Shown: positions 1-5,989, counted from the stretch's first letter. The stretch is DNA of 5,989 nt from an uncultured Ruminococcus sp. (GCA_902773245.1 CACYDY010000269.1:1-5989); one strand, 5' to 3'. Notes: generated by a model from the sequence alone, not told the origin. Program-made: numbers and translations.

Positions 1-78
1 CCTCAGCCCCAACAAATGCAGCAGCAGGTTCAGCAGAAACCTCAGCCCCAACAAATGCAGCAGCAGATTGGGCAGAAT
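1..78 (+). repeat. 39-bp in-frame tandem repeat, two full copies visible
   Basis: Bases 1-39 and 40-78 are two copies of a 39-bp unit. The first 27 bases are identical and 4 of the last 12 differ. A degraded third copy begins at 79 (cctcagcaagaa). The unit encodes a 13-residue Gln/Pro-rich repeat and keeps the frame. The first copy abuts the window edge, so more copies may lie upstream. The near identity at DNA level suggests recent duplication by slippage or recombination. Confidence 0.85.
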
Positions 79-411
79 CCTCAGCAAGAAAAATCTCAGC
101 AGAATAAACAAACCACTCCTTCTAAGAAAGATCAGACAAAACGTAATAAAGCTCCAAAAACTACTATACCCCCGAACACAAGAATGACCAAACGTGGAAA
201 GAAAAGCTTCTCCGAAACATTTTTGAGCAGGAACGGCAGCAAAGCCGAAGGAAATTCCGAGATCGTTAAAAACGGTACAAAAGCACAAAGAAAGTTTGTA
301 GATGCTTCCGAATATGACGAGTGGTCATGCCCACAATGCGGAAAAGTTAATCAGGAATATGTTGGCATTTGCGCTTGCGGCGCAAGAAAGCCACGCCCCA
401 GAAAACATTAA
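1..411 (+). CDS. Gln/Pro-rich protein with C-terminal zinc finger (5' end outside window)
   Basis: The reading frame is open from base 1, so the ATG at 16 is most likely an internal Met and the start lies upstream; 136 residues plus the stop are visible. Residues 1-35 are Gln/Pro-rich and consist of a 13-residue repeat (PQPQQMQQQVQQK, then PQPQQMQQQIGQN, then a decayed third copy). Residues 36-95 are Lys/Arg/Ser/Thr-rich and look disordered. Residues 108-127 form a compact four-cysteine finger with Cys110, Cys113, Cys124 and Cys126. It starts with Trp108 and has Asn117 six residues before Cys124, close to the RanBP2-type W-x-C-x2-C-x3-N-x6-C pattern but ending C-x-C instead of C-x2-C. A short basic tail (RKPRPRKH) follows. 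No membrane segment or signal peptide is visible in this part. The role is unknown; the finger could bind nucleic acid or protein. A rho-independent terminator follows within a few bases of the stop. Confidence 0.8.
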   Translation, partial: PQPQQMQQQVQQKPQPQQMQQQIGQNPQQEKSQQNKQTTPSKKDQTKRNKAPKTTIPPNTRMTKRGKKSFSETFLSRNGSKAEGNSEIVKNGTKAQRKFVDASEYDEWSCPQCGKVNQEYVGICACGARKPRPRKH

Positions 412-413
412 TA

Positions 414-449
414 AAAAAGCTGCTGTTATATCTCAAACAGCAGCTTTTT
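414..449 (+). terminator. Rho-independent terminator, usable in both directions
   Basis: A perfect 14-bp stem pairs 414-427 with 436-449 around an 8-nt loop. Its core is gctgctgtt/aacagcagc, flanked by A5 on the left and T5 on the right, and a second T5 run follows at 452-456. It begins 3 nt after the stop codon of the upstream plus-strand gene and so ends that transcript. Because of the flanking A run it also gives a U-tract on the minus strand and could act as a backup for the leftward operon. Confidence 0.9.
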
Positions 450-476
450 AATTTTTGACATTTTGATTTTAAAAGC

Positions 477-521
477 AAAGAACTTCCCGTAAACATATCG
501 GTTTTCTTCGGGAAGTTCTTT
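477..521 (-). terminator. Rho-independent terminator of the fakA-recG-dacF operon
   Basis: A 13-bp perfect stem pairs 477-489 (aaagaacttcccg) with 509-521 (cgggaagttcttt). The 19-nt loop can pair further (aaac 491-494 with gttt 501-504). It lies 20 nt beyond the stop codon of the leftward carboxypeptidase gene. Read leftwards, the stem ends in a T-rich arm followed by gctttt, whereas the rightward side has only a short T run. It is therefore assigned to the minus strand. Confidence 0.8.
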
Positions 522-541
522 AAGGAACCACTGATTATTGC

Positions 542-1900
542 TTATTTTTTACCAACCGAGCGTTTCTTGCTCTTCATCTTTTTATTCTTATTCTTCTTAT
601 GGTTGTAAATCATAGTTATTATTACATACAAGACGATAAGGACTATTACTATTACTATAGACAAGATCATCCACTGTGATTTTAGAATTTTTTTGGCGGA
701 ATCAAGGAAAAACAGAATTTTACTTCTCTCCACCGTTTCGGCTGCAATAAGATTGACCGTGGTAAGATCCTGATTGGCATATTTTATGGTTGCGGTGCCG
801 ATCACACTGCCCTCGATCACCGGAGCGATGATTTTATCGGGGATCTCCGTCACAATGTCAATGCTCGATCTTTCAATATCGTTGGGCAGGATCGTAGAAT
901 ACTGTCCCTGTGGAACTAATTGAACGGTATCTTGATTCCAAGCAAGCTCGATCGGAACTTCACATACCGGTGTTTGTTCATCCACAACACTTTTTAATGC
1001 AAGATTATCGAACGCCCATTTAAACATCGCAGCAGAATCCAGCATAGCGCCGTTATCGTCAACGGGTGTCAGATCGTCGTTGACACTGGGAGCGCCCAAT
1101 GCGATACAAAGGTATGTATAACCGCCGTTCGAAGCAGATGACACCAAGCAATAACCGGCTTCGTCGGTCGTACCGGTCTTTATACCCTTTGCGTATTCGT
1201 AGTAATAATCTCCGCCTCGTTTTTCGTCAATCAGATAATTTGTAGTTATCAGAGGATATTCTTTTTCGGTGTCGGCGGAAAGATACGTTGAAACCGTTGA
1301 TGTTATCTCATTAAATTCAGGAAGCGTCATCGCATATTGTGTGATTATAGCCAGATCCTCAGCCGTGGTGTAGTGGTTTTCATCATGAAGTCCGTGTGGA
1401 TTCATAAAATGAGTGTTATTGCAATTAAGATCTCTCGCCTTTTGATTCATCATATCCACAAAGCTTTGAACCGAACCATCTCCGATATAATTTGCCAACA
1501 GCAATGCTGCGTCATTACCCGACTTGATCATTAAACAATTAAGAAGATCATATATCGAAAGAGATTTACCCACAAAATATTCAAGCCCCGACAGCGAACT
1601 GCCTGTGCCTTGCAGCTGGTCGAGTATATCTTTGTCAACAGTAACTTTTGTACCCTTCAGATCTTGAACGTGTTCAACGGTAACAATATATGTCATTATC
1701 TTAGTAGTAGACGCAGGGTACATTCTCTGTGTGGAATTTTTTTCATAAACCGTAATATCAGTATCAAGATTCAACAAATATATTGCTTTACTGACAGTTT
1801 TAACATCAGAACTAAACGTTGTAGCCCCGGCCGGCAAAATAAAACTGCTAATGACTAACATAACAGAGATCATGACAGCTGCAGCACGTTTTAACACCAT
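542..1900 (-). CDS. dacF: D-alanyl-D-alanine carboxypeptidase (peptidase S11, DacF/PBP5-like)
   Basis: A low-molecular-weight penicillin-binding protein that removes the terminal D-Ala from peptidoglycan stem peptides outside the membrane. It is 452 residues long. Residues 1-26 are a signal peptide, with a likely cut after Ala-Gly-Ala. All three active-site motifs of the family are present: STTK with nucleophile Ser64 and Lys67, SGN at 127-129, and KTG at 241-243. The PHGLHDENHYTTA segment around 168-180 is also typical. Residues from about 310 to 392 form the C-terminal beta-rich domain. Residues 411-431 are a strongly hydrophobic membrane helix, followed by a Lys-rich cytoplasmic tail; many relatives use an amphipathic anchor instead. 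The ATG start is supported by AGGAG 5 nt upstream. It lies 32 nt after recG without a convincing promoter of its own, so it is probably the last gene of the operon. The family is certain; the symbol dacF rather than dacA or dacB is by resemblance only. Confidence 0.93.
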   Translation of the reverse strand: MVLKRAAAVMISVMLVISSFILPAGATTFSSDVKTVSKAIYLLNLDTDITVYEKNSTQRMYPASTTKIMTYIVTVEHVQDLKGTKVTVDKDILDQLQGTGSSLSGLEYFVGKSLSIYDLLNCLMIKSGNDAALLLANYIGDGSVQSFVDMMNQKARDLNCNNTHFMNPHGLHDENHYTTAEDLAIITQYAMTLPEFNEITSTVSTYLSADTEKEYPLITTNYLIDEKRGGDYYYEYAKGIKTGTTDEAGYCLVSSASNGGYTYLCIALGAPSVNDDLTPVDDNGAMLDSAAMFKWAFDNLALKSVVDEQTPVCEVPIELAWNQDTVQLVPQGQYSTILPNDIERSSIDIVTEIPDKIIAPVIEGSVIGTATIKYANQDLTTVNLIAAETVERSKILFFLDSAKKILKSQWMILSIVIVIVLIVLYVIITMIYNHKKNKNKKMKSKKRSVGKK

Positions 1901-1905
1901 AAATT

Positions 1906-1910
1906 CTCCT
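1906..1910 (-). promoter_or_regulatory. Ribosome binding site of the carboxypeptidase gene
   Basis: On the minus strand AGGAG lies 5 nt before the ATG at 1900, in an A-rich context. It is the strongest Shine-Dalgarno match in the window and fixes the start of the downstream gene. It suggests that this gene is translated independently of recG rather than by coupling. Confidence 0.75.
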
Positions 1911-1932
1911 CTTTTCTATATTTTTTAGCAAG

Positions 1933-3975
1933 TCAATTAAGCTGCTGACCGACATTATTAAACAGCATTCTAACCTCTGCCCTCAAACCGCCGAGGTCTT
2001 TGTTTTCGTAATCAAAATAATCATTTTTTAGTTCCTTTGCGGCGCTTTGCGCATCGTGTAAAATATTAACATTTTCAGCCAGATCAGCAATTTTCAATTC
2101 GGGAAGTCCGTGCTGACGTGATCCGAAGAAATCTCCGGGACCGCGCATTTTCAAGTCCTCATCTGCAATTTTGAAACCGTCGTTTGTGCAACACAGCGCT
2201 TTCAGCCGCCTTCTTGCTTCTTCACCTTTTGCATTGGAAACAAGTATACAATAAGATTTGTCCGAACCTCTTCCGACTCTGCCGCGAAGCTGATGAAGCT
2301 GCGACAATCCGAAACGTTCCGCATTTTCAATCATCATAATTGTAGAATTCGGAACATTTACACCAACCTCGATAACGGTAGTTGAAACAAGAATATCTAT
2401 CTCACCCGAAACAAACCTGTTCATAACATCGTCTTTTTCGGCGGCTCTCATTTTTCCATGCAGGACTGCAACAGAATAATTGCCGAACACAGTCCTTTGA
2501 ATCTCTTGCGCATACTCTTCAACAGCAGTCAGACCTGTGTCGTTATTTTCCACAGCAGGACAAACGATATAACACTGTCTGCCGCTTTCTATATTTTTAA
2601 TTAAAAAATTATATGCTCTGATTCTTTTGGAATCATCTATCAAAAAAGTATCAACTGATTGGCGTCCCGGCGGAAGCTCGTCAATAACAGAGATATCAAG
2701 ATCACCATAAATTATCAAAGCAAGCGTTCGAGGAATGGGAGTCGCTGACATTACCAACAAATGCGGATTCTGACCTTTAGCCAACAGATCGGAACGCTGA
2801 CGAACTCCGAAACGGTGCTGTTCGTCGGTAACAACAACACCCAATCGGTTAAATGCAACATTTTCGGAAATCAAAGAATGAGTGCCGACAATAATATCAA
2901 TATTACCGTCAGCAAGATCGGCTAAGACAAGCCGTTTTTGTTTCAAAGTCATTGAACCTGTCAGCAAAGCAACACGCAGACCGGTATCCCGAAACAAACC
3001 TTCGAAAGTTTGAAAGTGCTGCTGAGCGAGTATCTCAGTCGGCGCCATAACAGCCGCCTGCCAGCCGTTCTTCACACAAGTATAGCAAACAGCAGCTGCA
3101 ACCATTGTTTTACCCGATCCGACATCACCCTGAACGAGTCTGTTCATAGCTTTTGAGTTGTCTATCATGTCGTTTACACAGTCTTTGACAGCTTTGAGCT
3201 GAGCGTTGGTAAGCTTAAAGGGCAGCAGCTCTAAAAATTCCGAGGTATAATCTTTTTCAATTCCAACCAAAGATTTTTTTGAGGGCAGCGCTTTCATAGA
3301 GTTAAGTCCCAAAACCAGAATTAAAAGCTCTTCAAAAATAAGCCGCCTGCGAGCTTGGGAGATATCATCGGCATTTTCGGGAAAATGAATTTTCGTTAAA
3401 GCGTCCTTCAATCCGATAAGATCGTACTTCTCCCTGATATGTTTTGGAATAGTATCCTTGATCTGTGACGGAAGCATTGTCAAAGCTTTCTTAACCGATA
3501 CCTCTATTTGCTTGGTAGTTAATCCGGCGACCTGACTGTATATCGGGTGAATAGCATTTCCTTCTCCGACTTTTGCAAACGTAGGATTGATCATCTCTTT
3601 CGTACCGCCGGAGCTTGTCACTTTTCCGTAAAACAGATACTCCTCTGTCGTTCTGAGCATCGATTTTATATATTTATTGTTAAAAAAAGCAAGCTTCAGG
3701 AAAGAATACCCGTCGGAAAGTTCGGCAGTAACAAGCAGCTTTCCGTTAGCGATCCTGCGTTCAACGGCGGGCGTGTGAAGCCGAGCCTTAATACAGAAGG
3801 TTTCGCCCGGCGTTGTCTGTGAAATAAGAGTTATTTTGCTCCAATCCTCATACGTTCTCGGATAAAAACGCACAAGGGCACCGACAGTGTCGATGTCCAG
3901 CCTGCGATAAAGCTGACCACGTTTGGTGCCGATGCCGTTTATGTTTTCTATTGGAATCTCATAAAGTGAAGCCAT
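1933..3975 (-). CDS. recG: ATP-dependent DNA helicase RecG
   Basis: A superfamily 2 helicase that regresses stalled replication forks and branch-migrates Holliday junctions in the cytoplasm. It is 680 residues, the usual full length. Order: an N-terminal helical and OB-fold wedge domain (about 1-150, with the NINGIGTKRG hairpin region near 11-20 and YPRTYEDW at 38-45), a linker, helicase domain 1 and helicase domain 2. Visible motifs are Walker A GDVGSGKT at 283-290 (Lys289), motif Ia APTEILAQQH at 311-320, DEQH box at 384-387 followed by RFGV, SATPIPRT at 410-417, HGKM at 506-509, TTVIEVGVNVPN at 532-543, and the arginine-finger motif LRGRVGRG at 563-570. The RecG-specific C-terminal GPGDFFGSRQHG is at 612-623. 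The ATG start is 11 nt from the fakA stop. Its AAAGG site (3984-3988) overlaps that stop codon, which suggests translational coupling. No key residue is missing. Confidence 0.98.
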   Translation of the reverse strand: MASLYEIPIENINGIGTKRGQLYRRLDIDTVGALVRFYPRTYEDWSKITLISQTTPGETFCIKARLHTPAVERRIANGKLLVTAELSDGYSFLKLAFFNNKYIKSMLRTTEEYLFYGKVTSSGGTKEMINPTFAKVGEGNAIHPIYSQVAGLTTKQIEVSVKKALTMLPSQIKDTIPKHIREKYDLIGLKDALTKIHFPENADDISQARRRLIFEELLILVLGLNSMKALPSKKSLVGIEKDYTSEFLELLPFKLTNAQLKAVKDCVNDMIDNSKAMNRLVQGDVGSGKTMVAAAVCYTCVKNGWQAAVMAPTEILAQQHFQTFEGLFRDTGLRVALLTGSMTLKQKRLVLADLADGNIDIIVGTHSLISENVAFNRLGVVVTDEQHRFGVRQRSDLLAKGQNPHLLVMSATPIPRTLALIIYGDLDISVIDELPPGRQSVDTFLIDDSKRIRAYNFLIKNIESGRQCYIVCPAVENNDTGLTAVEEYAQEIQRTVFGNYSVAVLHGKMRAAEKDDVMNRFVSGEIDILVSTTVIEVGVNVPNSTIMMIENAERFGLSQLHQLRGRVGRGSDKSYCILVSNAKGEEARRRLKALCCTNDGFKIADEDLKMRGPGDFFGSRQHGLPELKIADLAENVNILHDAQSAAKELKNDYFDYENKDLGGLRAEVRMLFNNVGQQLN

Positions 3976-3986
3976 TGAACCAACCT

Positions 3987-5666
3987 TTATTCAACAGAAA
4001 TTATAAAATAGTAAACCGGCTGTCCGCCATTTACATAGGTGATGTCCATATCTTTGCCGTATTTTGAAGTCAAAGTATCGACAACCTTATCAGCCTGTTC
4101 CTCGGTTACCCCCTCACCGCTGATAACGGTAATGAAAGAGGACTCCTTTGAAACAAGCGCTTTAGTCACTTTAACAGCTGCTTTAACGATATCCTTTTCG
4201 GTAATAGTGAGCTTGCCGTTTTCAAGAGCAATAATATCATTCTCTTTGATTTTGTGAGAACCAAACTCGGAATCTCTCGCAGCAAATGTAACAAGACCCG
4301 TCTGCACGTCCCTGAAAGACTCTCTCATAATATCGACAGCGATCGCAGGATCAACGTCGGGATCATATGCCAACAAAGCAGAAATCCCCTGAGGTATGGT
4401 TTTTGTCGGAATAACAACGACCTCTCTGTCGCCGACAAGCGGAATTGCCTGCTCGGCAGCCATAATGATATTTTTATTATTAGGCAGAACTACAACCTTC
4501 TTGGCAGGAGTAGCGAAAACGGCACGAAGAATGTCCTCTGTGCTTGGATTCATTGACTGACCGCCGCTAACAACCTGACTGCAGCCACAGCCCTTAAACA
4601 AGTCAACCAAGCCTTCGCCGGCAGCAACTGCTACAAAACCGATGTCATTGACAGGATCCTGAGCAACCAATTCATCGCTGTTGTCATCATTCTCCTCAAG
4701 AGCCTTTTTCTCTTCCTCGGCAGCCTTTCTGTGCTGTTCCTTCATGTTTTCAACCTTGACAGTCAAAAGCTGACCGAATCCAAGACCTGCCTGCAAAGCA
4801 TTGCCCGGAGTTTCGGTATGTACATGAACCTTGATGATCTCCTCATCGTCAACAACTACGACACAATCGCCTATCGACTGAAGATAATCTCTAAGCTCCT
4901 GCGTATCTGTGGTGATCTCCTGATCTCTGCCTACAATAAATTCCGTACAATAGGTGTATGTGATATCGCCGTCAAACTGCGCGGCAGCAGAACGGAAATA
5001 GTCATCGCTTGTATCTTTCTTTTCTTCCTCGGACTCAACAAATTCCACGATCTGACCATCACGGAAAACAGAGAGCATACCCTCAAAAATAGTACACAAA
5101 CCTTTACCGCCTGCGTCAACGACATTTGCCTTCTTCAAAACGGGCAAAAGCTCGGGAGTCAAAGCAAGAGCTTCGTTTGCAGCCGAAACCATGATCTCCC
5201 ATATCGAAACAGGATCGTTTTCGGTTACAAGAGCGGTGCAGCCTGCCTCATATGCCATGCGGGCTACCGTAAGAATAGTTCCCTCCGTAGGCTTTGTTAC
5301 GGCTTTGTACGCTGCCTCGACGCCCTTTCCGAGAGCATCAACGAGATCGGAACCATCGGCAAACTCTTTGTCCTTAAGTCCGACGGAAAAGCCTCTGAAA
5401 ATCAGCGACAGAATTACGCCCGAATTGCCTCTTGCTCCTCTGAGCATAGCGGAAGCAGCCTTTTTGGCAACTGTCGAAACATCATCACCGTCAAGCTCAT
5501 TCAAGACAGCAACAGACGAATTGATAGTCATTGACATATTCGTACCCGTATCGCCGTCGGGAACGGGAAAAATATTCAAATCATCAATATGAGATCTGTT
5601 TTTGCTGATATTATTCGCACCGGAGATGATCGCATTTTTTAAACAAATACCATTTATCATTATCAT
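3987..5666 (-). CDS. fakA: Fatty acid kinase ATP-binding subunit FakA (YloV, DAK2 domain)
   Basis: FakA phosphorylates fatty acids held by FakB (DegV-family) partner proteins, giving acyl-phosphate for phospholipid synthesis. No fakB is in the window. From the ATG at 5666 it is 559 residues, normal for the family. The N-terminal DhaL/DAK2 kinase domain (about 1-200) has the Mg-ATP loop PDGDTGTNM (36-44), RGARGNSGVILS (76-87), KPTEGT (125-130) and VDAGGKGL (183-190). The middle domain has a conserved Cys240 (in CTEFIV) and the HVH pair at 281 and 283, which I recall as metal-linked in FakA. A highly charged linker (about 305-340) leads to the C-terminal FakB-binding domain with LPNNKNI (394-400) and TKTIPQGISAL (422-432). 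The frame extends to a TTG at 5681. I prefer the ATG at 5666 because AGGA (5673-5676) sits 6 nt before it and the TTG has no site. The ATG at 5660 is a less likely alternative. First gene of the operon with recG. Confidence 0.95.
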   Translation of the reverse strand: MIMINGICLKNAIISGANNISKNRSHIDDLNIFPVPDGDTGTNMSMTINSSVAVLNELDGDDVSTVAKKAASAMLRGARGNSGVILSLIFRGFSVGLKDKEFADGSDLVDALGKGVEAAYKAVTKPTEGTILTVARMAYEAGCTALVTENDPVSIWEIMVSAANEALALTPELLPVLKKANVVDAGGKGLCTIFEGMLSVFRDGQIVEFVESEEEKKDTSDDYFRSAAAQFDGDITYTYCTEFIVGRDQEITTDTQELRDYLQSIGDCVVVVDDEEIIKVHVHTETPGNALQAGLGFGQLLTVKVENMKEQHRKAAEEEKKALEENDDNSDELVAQDPVNDIGFVAVAAGEGLVDLFKGCGCSQVVSGGQSMNPSTEDILRAVFATPAKKVVVLPNNKNIIMAAEQAIPLVGDREVVVIPTKTIPQGISALLAYDPDVDPAIAVDIMRESFRDVQTGLVTFAARDSEFGSHKIKENDIIALENGKLTITEKDIVKAAVKVTKALVSKESSFITVISGEGVTEEQADKVVDTLTSKYGKDMDITYVNGGQPVYYFIISVE

Positions 5667-5672
5667 TACACA

Positions 5673-5676
5673 TCCT
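5673..5676 (-). promoter_or_regulatory. Ribosome binding site that decides the fakA start
   Basis: The minus strand carries TTAGGATG here. AGGA lies 6 nt before the ATG at 5666 and 12 nt before the ATG at 5660. It lies inside the frame extension that starts at the TTG codon (5681), so it cannot serve that codon. This favours the 559-residue product. Confidence 0.65.
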
Positions 5677-5711
5677 AACAATGAATTTAATTTTCAAAAT
5701 CAACTAACTAT

Positions 5712-5740
5712 ATTATAACACATTTTAACAGATAATTCAA
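5712..5740 (-). promoter_or_regulatory. Sigma-A type promoter for the fakA operon
   Basis: Read on the minus strand, TTGAAT (5735-5740; four of six match TTGACA) is followed by a 17-nt spacer and a perfect TATAAT (5712-5717). The bases TGT directly before the -10 box make an extended -10 (TGnTATAAT). Initiation would fall near 5705, giving a leader of about 40 nt before the fakA ATG. It is the only good promoter seen for the leftward genes. Confidence 0.8.
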
Positions 5741-5773
5741 ATGAATATAATATAAATTTTGTATAAATTTTTT
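5741..5773 (-). promoter_or_regulatory. Candidate AT-rich UP element upstream of the fakA promoter
   Basis: Directly upstream of the -35 box (higher coordinates) the DNA is almost pure A/T. It includes the 10-mer tataaatttt twice, at 5751-5760 and 5762-5771, an 11-bp period close to one helical turn. Placement and composition fit an UP element contacted by the RNA polymerase alpha subunit, but AT-rich intergenic DNA is common in such genomes, so this is tentative. Confidence 0.35.
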
Positions 5774-5789
5774 GATTAATGCAAAATCA

Positions 5790-5832
5790 ATAGGTATATT
5801 TAGACAAAAAACTGCATGGGTTAAATACCTAT
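5790..5832 (-). terminator. Imperfect inverted repeat after the acidic-protein gene, possible terminator
   Basis: The arm ataggtat (5790-5797) pairs with atacctat (5825-5832). After a 2-nt bulge a further tta/taa pairs (5800-5802 with 5822-5824), leaving a loop of about 19 nt. It lies 13 nt beyond the stop codon of the leftward acidic-protein gene. The tract beyond the stem on the minus strand (ttgattttgc) is only moderately T-rich and the stem is AT-rich. A weak terminator is the simplest reading; an operator-like or RNA-regulatory role for the fakA promoter just downstream is possible. Confidence 0.4.
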
Positions 5833-5845
5833 ACGGAAAAAACCG

Positions 5846-5989
5846 TCAGTACAGCTCATATTCGACCTGATAATCAACATCGTTTTCATCGTCATCATAT
5901 ACTTCTTCATTGTCAAAGTCATCGTAATATTGGGTTTCACCGTCATCATTCGGGAATACATCTTCGTCGGAATAAATATCCTCGTCGGA
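5846..5989 (-). CDS. C-terminus of an unidentified highly acidic protein (5' end outside window)
   Basis: A minus-strand frame is open from the right window edge to a TGA at 5846-5848, showing the last 47 residues of a protein. Of these, 14 are Asp and 8 are Glu, 7 are Tyr, and there is no Lys or Arg. Two near-identical YSDED-type units occur at the start (SDEDIY, SDEDVF), and the protein ends with VEYELY. The segment is almost certainly disordered and strongly negatively charged. Acidic tails are found on several unrelated bacterial proteins, including the RNA polymerase delta subunit, but the part seen here is too short and too low in complexity to name a family. Support for its being real is the long open frame in a composition unlike the AT-rich spacer beside it, and the inverted repeat just after the stop. 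The same strand as fakA is used, with a 179-nt gap to the fakA ATG and an intervening promoter, so it is probably a separate transcription unit. Confidence 0.65.
   Translation of the reverse strand, partial: SDEDIYSDEDVFPNDDGETQYYDDFDNEEVYDDDENDVDYQVEYELY

Noticed and set aside
1..66. CRISPR-like repetition at the left edge
   Set aside because: The repeats are directly adjacent without unique spacers, keep the reading frame and encode a Gln/Pro-rich repeat, so this is a coding tandem repeat.
1337..1858. Plus-strand frames of 65 and 82 codons
   Set aside because: They are antisense to the catalytic domain of the carboxypeptidase gene and show no independent coding evidence.
1901..1960. A possible promoter for the carboxypeptidase gene (TTGACT and TATAGA on the minus strand)
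   Set aside because: The two boxes are only 10 nt apart, far below the 16-18 nt needed, so they do not form a sigma-A promoter.
4039..4556. Two plus-strand open frames of 72 and 100 codons
   Set aside because: Both are antisense to the C-terminal domain of fakA, lack ribosome binding sites of note and have no recognisable features.
4931..5125. A 64-codon minus-strand frame
   Set aside because: It overlaps fakA in another frame on the same strand, inside a region where the fakA frame is well conserved.
4731..5534. A 267-codon plus-strand open frame
   Set aside because: It lies wholly antisense to fakA, whose conserved motifs run through the same bases, and its translation shows no domain. 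It is a shadow of the codon bias of fakA.
5723..5751. A plus-strand TATAAT at 5746-5751 that could be a rightward promoter
   Set aside because: The sequence 17 nt upstream (ttttaa) is a poor -35 box, and no plus-strand gene lies downstream. It is chance in A/T-rich DNA.

Overview
The window reads as chromosomal DNA from a Gram-positive Firmicute of the class Clostridia, possibly a Ruminococcus-like member of the Oscillospirales. That placement is an inference. It rests on the FakA-RecG gene pair, the AGGAG-type ribosome binding sites, the AT-rich promoter with a consensus TATAAT, and the C-terminal zinc-finger style of the first gene. No sequence search was possible.

Layout, left to right. 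Bases 1-411 (+) are the 3' end of a gene that enters from outside. It encodes a Gln/Pro-rich, then basic, low-complexity protein ending in a four-cysteine zinc finger that resembles the RanBP2 type. Bases 412-541 form a convergent intergenic region with two strong hairpins, one suited to each incoming transcription unit. The rest of the window is on the minus strand. In transcription order (right to left) it carries the acidic C-terminus of an unidentified protein (5846-5989, partial), an AT-rich spacer with an inverted repeat and a good sigma-A promoter, and then fakA (fatty acid kinase ATP-binding subunit), recG (branch-migration helicase) and a dacF/PBP5-like D-Ala-D-Ala carboxypeptidase.

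fakA and recG are separated by 11 nt, and the recG ribosome binding site overlaps the fakA stop codon. recG and the carboxypeptidase are 32 nt apart with no convincing promoter between them. The three genes therefore look like one operon running from the promoter near 5712-5740 to the terminator at 477-521. They link membrane phospholipid supply (host or medium fatty acid activation), DNA repair and replication-fork restart, and peptidoglycan trimming: housekeeping functions with no obvious biochemical connection. A fakA-recG neighbourhood is well known in Firmicutes, for example yloV and recG in Bacillus subtilis. The Asp23-family gene that often directly precedes fakA is not seen next to it here.

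I found no RNA genes, mobile elements, CRISPR arrays or clearly new system. The least explained pieces are the two partial low-complexity proteins at the window edges and the hairpin in the spacer upstream of fakA.
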